30,698 bases of DNA from Methylotenera_A sp031399315 (GTDB lineage: Bacteria > Pseudomonadota > Gammaproteobacteria > Burkholderiales > Methylophilaceae): assembly GCA_031399315.1 (NCBI GenBank), contig JANNOS010000015.1, positions 1 to 30,698 of the forward strand, written 5' to 3'. Positions 24,718-30,698 of the stretch are shown here, in pieces. The notes under the pieces are model-generated. The model ran no database searches. It saw only the letters and a program-made list of their open reading frames with translations, and was not told the origin of the DNA. Within the stretch, counting starts at the first letter, position 1. Every line of letters begins with the position of its first letter. A program made the position numbers and the translations under genes.

Positions 24718-27138
24718 ATGAAAGAACTTAATACTCAAGATCAAGTGGTTAAATCATTAGTTGATTTTGATCAGAGCTCAGGCAACATATTTGAGCGTTT
24801 GTTATTCAACAATCGTCTCATTGTCGTTGGTGTTTGTTTACTCATAACGGTCTTGTTAGGTCTACAGGCTTTAAACCTTAACTTGAATGCCAGTTATGAA
24901 AAAATGATTCCTTCAAAGCATCCTTTCGTTCAGAACTACTTAGACAATAAGGAAGATCTAGCTAGTTTAGGCAATTCAATCCGTATCATTGTTGAAGTTA
25001 AAGATGGCACCATTTTTGAACCGAAATATTTAGAGACGCTGAAACAAATTAATGACGAGGTTTATTTAATCCCAGGCGTTGATAGACCTTTCATGAAGTC
25101 ATTGTGGACCACGGCAACACGCTGGGTTGCCGTGACGGAGCAAGGGCTTGAAGGCGGCACGGTGATACCAGATGAGTATGATGGATCACCGACGAGTTTA
25201 AATACAGTGCGTGAAAATGTGGCACGTTCTGGTGAAGTGGGACAGCTTGTCGCTGCAAACTTTCAATCAAGCGTAATATTTGTTCCGCTATTAGATAAAA
25301 ATCAGATCACAGGGCAACCACTCAATTATCGCGACTTTAATCAACGAATTGAAGAGGTTCGTAAAAAATACAAGAATGAGAATATCACCATTAGGGTAAC
25401 TGGTTTTACTAAAGTGATCGGTGAACTAATAGAAGGATTAGTTGAAATATTAGGTTTTTTTGTGTTTGCTGTTGTGGTCGCAGCGATTATGCTGTACTGG
25501 TTCACACGTTGCATTCGCTCAACATTATTGGTTGTTACCTGCTCCATGATAGCCGTGTTATGGCAGTTTGGTTTAATGCATCTGTTAGGCTTTGGCCTTG
25601 ACCCTTATTCAGTGTTGGTATCCTTTTTAATCTTTGCGATTGGCATGAGTCATGGCGCCCAGAAAATGAATGGCATCATGCAAGATGTTGGCCGAGGCAT
25701 AGATAAATTAGTGGCTGCTAGATATACGTTCAGGCGTTTATTTGCTGCAGGAATCACAGCTTTACTGTGTGATGCAGTTGGTTTTGCGGTTTTATTAATT
25801 ATTTCAATCAAAGTCATTCAAGACTTGGCGATTATGGCAAGTATTGGCGTTGCCGTGTTGATTTTTACCAATCTGATTTTATTACCTATTTTGCTTTCGT
25901 TTGTTGGTGTAAGCCAAAAGGCGGCGACAAGAAGCTACAAAGCCGAACAAGCTGATTTATCTGGCAAAAAGCATTGGCTATGGGGCTTTTTAGACACATT
26001 TACCAAGCAACCAGGTGCTGGCATTGCGGTTGCTGGTGGCATTCTACTGACTATTGTGGGGCTTGTTGTTAGCGCTAATCTACAGGTGGGGGATTTAGAT
26101 TCTGGCGCGCCAGAGTTGCGTGCCGATTCTCGTTACAATATTGATAATGCCTACATGGTGAAAAACTATGCCGCGAGTTCTGATATTTTTGTTGTCATGG
26201 TAAAAACCCCAACTGACTCATGCACGCGATATAACACCTTAGCTTTAGTTGATGAATTAGGTTGGCAATTAGAGCAACTACCAGGTGTAGAAACTACCAA
26301 TTCAATGGCTAATCTTGCCCGTATGATTTCTGCGGGATACAACGAAGGTAATTTTAAATGGATTGGACTTTCTAGCAATAACGCAGTGTTGGGCGGCATA
26401 CAACAACGCGCCCCAAGAGAGTTGATCAATGTCGATTGCAGTATGCTAATGCTCTATGTCTATCTGAAAGATCATAAAGCGCAAACACTAATTGATGTTA
26501 CTAATGCGGTTCAAACATATGTTGATAACCATGATACTGGAGAGGCTAAATTCTTGATGGCTGCCGGCAATGCTGGCATTGAGGCTGCTACCAATATTGT
26601 CGTGAAAAAAGCAAACCGCGAAATGATGTTCTGGGTGTTTGCCGTTGTGACAATACTTTGCTGGTTTACTTTCCGTTCTTGGCGCGCTGTGTTAGCTGCA
26701 ATGTTGCCTTTGGTCATGACTGCTATATTGTGCGAGGCAATGATGGTGGTGTTCGGTATCGGCGTTAAAGTGGCTACCTTACCGGTTATCGCACTCGGTG
26801 TCGGCATCGGTATTGATTATGCACTCTATGTGTTATCTGTTGTGTTAGCGCATATGCGTAAAGGCGATAGCTTGTCGGTTGCTTATTATAAGGCTCTATT
26901 ATTTACTGGGCGGGTCGTTTTATTAACTGCTGCGACCTTGGGTGTGGGTGTAGGGTTCTGGATACTGTCGCCGATTAAGTTCCAAGCCGATATGGGTATA
27001 TTGCTGGCCTTCATGTTTGTATGGAATATGCTTGGCGCGCTGATTCTTCTACCAGCTTTAAGTTACTTTTTACTTGAGAAAAAAAGAGTGAAAGATAGTA
27101 AGCTGAATCAGCATGGTCTGCCAATTAGCGCACAATAG
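24718..27138 (+). CDS. RND-superfamily (MMPL-type) permease
   Basis: An 806-residue inner-membrane protein with the RND plan: one N-terminal helix (about 35-55, VGVCLLITVLLGL), a large periplasmic domain, a five-helix bundle (about 235-400, including FAIGMSHGAQKMNG), and then the same arrangement repeated (second single helix about 430-455, periplasmic domain, helices from 635 to 790 with ALGVGIGIDYALYVLSVV). This is half the size of multidrug AcrB-type pumps and matches the MMPL / predicted exporter group that moves lipids and hydrophobic compounds. No membrane-fusion protein or TolC is in the cluster. The propeller and DUF1302/DUF1329 proteins may take their place. Cargo and direction are unknown. 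Confidence 0.88.
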   Translation: MKELNTQDQVVKSLVDFDQSSGNIFERLLFNNRLIVVGVCLLITVLLGLQALNLNLNASYEKMIPSKHPFVQNYLDNKEDLASLGNSIRIIVEVKDGTIFEPKYLETLKQINDEVYLIPGVDRPFMKSLWTTATRWVAVTEQGLEGGTVIPDEYDGSPTSLNTVRENVARSGEVGQLVAANFQSSVIFVPLLDKNQITGQPLNYRDFNQRIEEVRKKYKNENITIRVTGFTKVIGELIEGLVEILGFFVFAVVVAAIMLYWFTRCIRSTLLVVTCSMIAVLWQFGLMHLLGFGLDPYSVLVSFLIFAIGMSHGAQKMNGIMQDVGRGIDKLVAARYTFRRLFAAGITALLCDAVGFAVLLIISIKVIQDLAIMASIGVAVLIFTNLILLPILLSFVGVSQKAATRSYKAEQADLSGKKHWLWGFLDTFTKQPGAGIAVAGGILLTIVGLVVSANLQVGDLDSGAPELRADSRYNIDNAYMVKNYAASSDIFVVMVKTPTDSCTRYNTLALVDELGWQLEQLPGVETTNSMANLARMISAGYNEGNFKWIGLSSNNAVLGGIQQRAPRELINVDCSMLMLYVYLKDHKAQTLIDVTNAVQTYVDNHDTGEAKFLMAAGNAGIEAATNIVVKKANREMMFWVFAVVTILCWFTFRSWRAVLAAMLPLVMTAILCEAMMVVFGIGVKVATLPVIALGVGIGIDYALYVLSVVLAHMRKGDSLSVAYYKALLFTGRVVLLTAATLGVGVGFWILSPIKFQADMGILLAFMFVWNMLGALILLPALSYFLLEKKRVKDSKLNQHGLPISAQ

Positions 27139-27159
27139 CGATATACAGGTAAACTTGTT

Positions 27160-27220
27160 TAACTTGCTGAGTAGTTGAAAATACTACAGTAATTGACTTT
27201 AATGGATTTAAAGCAAGTTA
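27160..27220. promoter_or_regulatory. inverted repeats before the alpha/beta hydrolase gene
   Basis: TAACTTGCT (27160-27168) pairs perfectly with AGCAAGTTA (27212-27220), and between them lies a compact palindrome CTTTAA-TGGAT-TTAAAG (27197-27213). They fill much of the 128-bp gap between the permease and the hydrolase genes, so the hydrolase may have its own promoter and operator, or the mRNA may be structured here. Confidence 0.4.
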
Positions 27221-27266
27221 TCTTGTTTACACAATTTTAAATTATTTTTATGGGGTCATTCGATAA

Positions 27267-28097
27267 ATGGACGCTAAATATTTAACTATTAATAGTTGCA
27301 AGATTCGTTATTTTGATAACGAGAAGAGTGGGCCTGTATTATTTTTATCCCACGGTGTTGGCGCATCATCAGAGTTTTGGGAAGAACTTATCACCCTACA
27401 GGACAATGCATTTCGAATGATTGCATGGGACTATCCAGGACATGGTCGTTCAGATTTCTTAAATGATAAAGATTATCGCTTAGATGTCTTTGCACAGTAT
27501 GCTTGGCAATTATTAGACCATCTTAAAATTAATAATGCCACCTTAATTGGTAACTCTCTTGGTGGTGCGGTGTCTTTAAGAATGCTCAAGCTGAAAGAGT
27601 CACGTGTGGATAAGCTTGTATTGCTTAACGCTGCAATGCTTGGTAACGATGCCCCACGGCCTTTCCGTTTGATGACGATTCCAGTGTTAGGTGAAATCAT
27701 GACGAAATCTGCAGACATGGCATACAAACAACAAATTGCAGCTATTTTTGCAAAATCTTATCAGGTAACAGATAAGATGCCAGCTGTTATTAAACGTAAT
27801 GTTTCACGCCCAGGTGCGCAAGCCGCCTTTCTAGCTACTATTAGGCTATGTACATCATTTGGCGGACAATCTAAAAGTTTGGTGAATGAGGCACATCAAA
27901 TATTATCAACCATCAAGAAACCAACTTTATTTATTCATGGTAAAGAAGATAGGGTTATTCCTGTGAGTCACTCAGAACAAGCGCATGCACTAACGCCTAA
28001 TTCAAAACTAATGATTATGCAAGACTGCGGTCATACACCACATGTTGAGAAGCCGCATGCGCTTCTTCAAGCATTGAAAGAATTTATTCGGGATTAA
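27267..28097 (+). CDS. alpha/beta-fold hydrolase (MhpC/PcaD-like)
   Basis: A 276-residue cytoplasmic hydrolase. The HG oxyanion motif is in LSHGVGASS (28-36). The catalytic triad is Ser97 in GNSLGG, Asp228 in HGKEDRVIP and His256 in CGHTPHVEKP. There is no signal peptide. Candidates are an ester or enol-lactone hydrolase or a C-C bond hydrolase of an aromatic pathway. It is the last gene of the vdh-to-MMPL run, though separated by a 128-bp gap. If the envelope module imports an aromatic ester or lignin-derived dimer, this could cleave it inside the cell (speculative). Confidence 0.85.
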   Translation: MDAKYLTINSCKIRYFDNEKSGPVLFLSHGVGASSEFWEELITLQDNAFRMIAWDYPGHGRSDFLNDKDYRLDVFAQYAWQLLDHLKINNATLIGNSLGGAVSLRMLKLKESRVDKLVLLNAAMLGNDAPRPFRLMTIPVLGEIMTKSADMAYKQQIAAIFAKSYQVTDKMPAVIKRNVSRPGAQAAFLATIRLCTSFGGQSKSLVNEAHQILSTIKKPTLFIHGKEDRVIPVSHSEQAHALTPNSKLMIMQDCGHTPHVEKPHALLQALKEFIRD

Positions 28098-28103
28098 CGA
28101 TGC

Positions 28104-28141
28104 TTAACTTAGACGGCTTTGTACTTGAGCGTTTAAGTTAA
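28104..28141. terminator. stem-loop between convergent genes
   Basis: TTAACTTAGACG (28104-28115) pairs with CGTTTAAGTTAA (28130-28141) over 12 bp with one G-T wobble and a 14-base loop. It fills the 44-bp gap between two convergent genes and may stop or protect both transcripts, although no long T run follows on either strand. Confidence 0.5.
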
Positions 28142-28585
28142 CTACTTTTCAGTCATAAATTTAATTTCTATACTGCCATCACGTTGTGCGAGAAGCCACT
28201 GATGGCTTTGCCGTTTTATATGGTCAGTAAAACTACCGATCAGTAAAGGAGTGTTAGCTATCACAGGTGATGACGCATCCGCAGGGCCGTTGATTAACCA
28301 AACACGACTATCTGCTCTTACATTTTCCTGACCAATGATCGTAAACACGCTATTTACTATGATATGTGCAGATGTTCTAGGCGACCTTGCTATAAAAGAT
28401 TCAAGGATTGCTTGTCTGCCACAAATGGGGTTGTTTGGGTCACTTGGACGGCTTAAAACAGCATCTTGTGTGTAGCAGTTAGCCAGCGCTTGCCACTGCT
28501 GTTGATCCATCAGCATGGTCACGCGGTTAAGTAATTGCTGGCACTCCCATTGAATGACGGCCTGTTCAATACGTTCAGCTTCCAT
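28142..28585 (-). CDS. NTF2/SnoaL-like protein
   Basis: A 147-residue cytoplasmic protein. The layout is that of the NTF2-like superfamily (SnoaL-type or ring-hydroxylating dioxygenase beta subunit-like): an N-terminal helix pair (IEQAVIQWECQQLLNRVTMLMDQQQWQALANCYTQDAVL), GRQAILESFIARSPRTSAHIIVNSVFTI and a closing sheet. There is no oxygenase alpha subunit next to it, so it is probably not a dioxygenase subunit. The ATG follows the TAA of the upstream hydrolase with no base between, so the two are translationally coupled and probably work together, perhaps as an isomerase or dehydratase on a ring-cleavage product (inference). Confidence 0.75.
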   Translation of the reverse strand: MEAERIEQAVIQWECQQLLNRVTMLMDQQQWQALANCYTQDAVLSRPSDPNNPICGRQAILESFIARSPRTSAHIIVNSVFTIIGQENVRADSRVWLINGPADASSPVIANTPLLIGSFTDHIKRQSHQWLLAQRDGSIEIKFMTEK

Positions 28586-29305
28586 TTATGATTCCTTTAG
28601 CCACTTAGAAATTGCGTTTGCTACACTTTCGGGTTGTTCCATTATGCTCATATGCGCACACTTAGGGATCACGCTTAAAGTGGCATTATTAATTAACGCT
28701 TTCATTTCTTGATGAACTGAAACTGGGCTCCAGAGATCATCTTCACCGCAAAGTAACAAAGTAGGGCAGTCGATTTGACGAAGAACTGACTCCATATCAG
28801 GGCGATTTAATAAAGCATTGATCTGTGCAGCAAAAATAGTGGGGGTTTTGCGTTCTAGCATATCCAGAATAGCGTCAAACACAGGACTGTGATGAAACTG
28901 TGGATGCACCATCCCAGGTGCCCACTGCTCCCCCATTACGCGCATGCCTTTCTGTTTTGATATTTCTAACAAAACCATGCGCTTTTCTTTTTCTTGCGTA
29001 CCTTTCTCTCCAGATGCAGCGCTGCGATAAGCCGTATCAAACAAACCTAAGTGACTGACGCGCTCAGGCGCTTGACGCATGATTTCCATCGCAATGCGTC
29101 CGCCCATCGAATGACCAAAAACAATCAATTGATCGCCTTCAACCTGCGTTAAAACATGCTTAGCCATAGCGGCTAAATCATCTAATTCACCATAGTCCGC
29201 TATAGTGAAATTGTCAGAAACGTTTAACTGTTCAAGAATAGGTGTCCAAATGTCTTCATCACAAAGCAAGCCTGGTAGTAAAACAAGTTTTTGATTACTG
29301 TACAT
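28586..29305 (-). CDS. alpha/beta-fold hydrolase behind ligC
   Basis: A 239-residue cytoplasmic hydrolase. It starts with the oxyanion-type LLPGLLCDEDIW (9-20). The nucleophile is Ser66 in GHSMGG, the acid is in CGEDDLWSP (about 200), and the base is the His of CAHMSIMEQP near the C terminus. The short length and the LPG start resemble the enol-lactonase/MenH-like group. It lies 65 bp after ligC on the same strand and directly before the NTF2-like gene. The standard 4,5-cleavage pathway uses an amidohydrolase (LigI), not an alpha/beta enzyme, for pyrone hydrolysis, so this may be a replacement or an added esterase. Confidence 0.83.
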   Translation of the reverse strand: MYSNQKLVLLPGLLCDEDIWTPILEQLNVSDNFTIADYGELDDLAAMAKHVLTQVEGDQLIVFGHSMGGRIAMEIMRQAPERVSHLGLFDTAYRSAASGEKGTQEKEKRMVLLEISKQKGMRVMGEQWAPGMVHPQFHHSPVFDAILDMLERKTPTIFAAQINALLNRPDMESVLRQIDCPTLLLCGEDDLWSPVSVHQEMKALINNATLSVIPKCAHMSIMEQPESVANAISKWLKES

Positions 29306-29370
29306 TTAAAGCTCTTCTGTGCTTATTTCTTGTTGATTAATACTGTGTTTCATCGCTGAAATAGTCAGTG

Positions 29371-30333
29371 TTAAATCGGCAAACCCATTTTTTGTTCAAT
29401 ATCATGCATCGCCTGATAACAAGGGAACACTTTGGCAACGCTCGCATTGGGTTCACGACCTTCTTTAATGGCGGTAATAAATTCGCGGTCTTGTAATTCA
29501 ATGCCATTCATTGAAACATCTACCTGCGAAACATCAATCACTTCTTCTTTACCATTCACGAGATCATCATATCGTGCGATATAGGTTGCAGTATCACCGA
29601 TATAACGGAAGAAAGTGCCCAATGGACCATCATTGTTAAATGATAGTGATAAGGTGCAGATTGCACCATTGGCTGCTTTTAATTGAATGCTCATGTCCAT
29701 GGCAATACCTAACTCAGGATGTTTCGGGCCTTGAATACCATTCACTTCAACGATGTCACAGCCACACATGTATTGGAACAAATCAATCGTGTGGGCAGCG
29801 TGATGCCATAATAAATGATCAGTCCAAGTTCTTGGCTCACCCAAAGCATTTACGTTTTTACGACGGAAGAAGTAAGTTTGCACGTCCATTTGATGAATAT
29901 TAAATTCACCAGCTTGGATTTTGTTATACACATATTGATGGCTAGGATTAAACCGACGGGTGTGACCACACATGGCAACTAATCCAGTTTTTTTTTGCTT
30001 TGCCACCAAGGCTTGGGCATCGGCCAAGTTATCAGCCATAGGAATTTCAACTTCAACATGTTTGCCTGCTTGTAAACATTGCATCGCTTGTGAAGCATGC
30101 ATTTGCGTCGGTGTACATAAGATGACAGCATCAACATCATCACGGCTTAGTGCTTCATCTAAGCTCGTAGCCACATTAGGGATGCCATATTTTTTAGCAA
30201 GCGCTGCTAATTTATCTTGTTCAGGACTGACTAAACAGGTGACTTCGGCATCAGCAATATTTTGCAGACCATCCAAATGTTTAATGCCAAATGCGCCAGC
30301 GCCAACTAACGCTATTCTTACTTTATTGCTCAT
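29371..30333 (-). CDS. ligC: 4-carboxy-2-hydroxymuconate-6-semialdehyde dehydrogenase
   Basis: Oxidises the LigAB ring-cleavage product (as hemiacetal) to 2-pyrone-4,6-dicarboxylate with NADP+. The protein is a Gfo/Idh/MocA-type oxidoreductase of 320 residues. The N-terminal Rossmann motif is ALVGAGAFGIKHLDG. EIPMADN replaces the usual EKP, as in LigC, and the catalytic-region stretch GHTRRFNPSHQYVYNKI, then YFFRRKNVNALGEPRTWTDH, LLWHHAAHT and SFNNDGPLGTFFRYIGD match what I recall of Sphingobium LigC and Comamonas PmdC. The ATG at 30333 is preferred; a GTG at 30339 adds two residues. It lies 32 bp after ligB. Confidence 0.93.
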   Translation of the reverse strand: MSNKVRIALVGAGAFGIKHLDGLQNIADAEVTCLVSPEQDKLAALAKKYGIPNVATSLDEALSRDDVDAVILCTPTQMHASQAMQCLQAGKHVEVEIPMADNLADAQALVAKQKKTGLVAMCGHTRRFNPSHQYVYNKIQAGEFNIHQMDVQTYFFRRKNVNALGEPRTWTDHLLWHHAAHTIDLFQYMCGCDIVEVNGIQGPKHPELGIAMDMSIQLKAANGAICTLSLSFNNDGPLGTFFRYIGDTATYIARYDDLVNGKEEVIDVSQVDVSMNGIELQDREFITAIKEGREPNASVAKVFPCYQAMHDIEQKMGLPI

Positions 30334-30365
30334 GTTCACTCATTCTCTTTATTCAAATATCACTG

Positions 30366-30698
30366 TTACTTATTTTCAAGGATTAAATGCCCCACAGCGC
30401 AGTTAGAAGCTGGGACATGATAAAAACGATGTTTCACTGCTGGCTTGACACCACCATTTAAATCACTCATGGCACCACGCGCGATTAACCACATCACCAG
30501 TTCAACACCCTCCGAACCCGCCTCTCTCACATAATCAATATGCGGCATATTGGCTAAAGTTTCAGGGTCGTCGATTAAGCTATCTAGGAACTGATTGTCC
30601 CATGCTTTATTAATGAGACCAGCACGAGGGCCTTGCAGTTGATGACTCATACCGCCTGTTCCCCAAATATGCACGTTTAAATCGTCATCATAGCTTTC
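30366..30698 (-). CDS. ligB: protocatechuate 4,5-dioxygenase, beta chain (C-terminal part)
   Basis: The 3' end of a gene that runs off the right edge of the window. The frame stays open from 30674 (where a GTG could be mistaken for a start) to 30698. It encodes the C-terminal 110 residues of the class III extradiol dioxygenase LigB: the segment WGTGGMSHQLQGPRAG, then AGSEGVELVMWLIARGAM and HRFYHVPASN-AVGHLILE, all typical of LigB/PmdB. With LigA it opens protocatechuate between C4 and C5 using Fe(II) and O2. The iron ligands lie upstream of the part seen here. ligA is expected just beyond the edge. Confidence 0.93.
   Translation of the reverse strand, partial: ESYDDDLNVHIWGTGGMSHQLQGPRAGLINKAWDNQFLDSLIDDPETLANMPHIDYVREAGSEGVELVMWLIARGAMSDLNGGVKPAVKHRFYHVPASNCAVGHLILENK

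Noticed and set aside
28142..28585. Ring-hydroxylating dioxygenase beta subunit
   Set aside because: The fold is similar, but no alpha subunit is next to it; coupling with a hydrolase gene argues for another role.

Overview
The window is a piece of a bacterial chromosome with low-40s GC by eye. It most likely comes from a beta- or gammaproteobacterium that lives partly on lignin-derived aromatic acids. This is inferred from gene content: GTP-type PEP carboxykinase, Calvin-type class II aldolase with a CbbR-like regulator, a vanillate demethylase locus, and protocatechuate 4,5-cleavage genes. No ribosomal marker is present, so the genus cannot be named. No tRNA, rRNA, CRISPR array or intact insertion sequence was seen.

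Left third (1-6700), plus strand: an HxlR-type regulator, a GabD-like succinate-semialdehyde dehydrogenase, GTP-dependent PEP carboxykinase (pckG) and a large, unusually GC-rich acyl-CoA dehydrogenase. The upstream regions of gabD and pckG share a diverged non-coding repeat of about 95 bp, which suggests a common control element.

Sugar-phosphate block (6822-12968): a minus-strand operon fbp-fba-tpiA-(59-residue small gene)-alsS, with a CbbR-like LysR regulator divergent from it. The product order is gluconeogenic or Calvin-like: triose phosphate to fructose bisphosphate to fructose 6-phosphate. It fits growth on acids that enter metabolism as pyruvate and oxaloacetate and need PckG to reach sugars.

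Aromatic block (13018-30698): vanA-vanB-vanR (minus) converts vanillate to protocatechuate plus formaldehyde. A divergent thioesterase/TSUP-permease pair shares the intergenic region, which carries two near-palindromic ATTGGATACAAW boxes resembling the known Caulobacter VanR operator. An AAHS-type MFS aromatic acid importer follows. It is divergent from an operon of aromatic aldehyde (vanillin-type) dehydrogenase, DUF1302 outer-membrane barrel, DUF1329 periplasmic protein, YCF48/BNR propeller, MMPL/RND permease and an alpha/beta hydrolase. At the right edge, reading leftward, are ligB (cut by the window end), ligC, a second alpha/beta hydrolase and an NTF2-like protein.

Read together: vanillin is oxidised to vanillate, demethylated to protocatechuate, ring-cleaved by LigAB and oxidised by LigC. 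The remaining lower-pathway genes (ligI, ligJ, ligK) and ligA are presumably just outside the right edge. The least understood and most interesting parts are the DUF1302-DUF1329-YCF48-MMPL envelope module, the hydrolase/NTF2 pair behind ligC, the thioesterase/TSUP pair apparently under VanR, and the small gene inside the sugar-phosphate operon.
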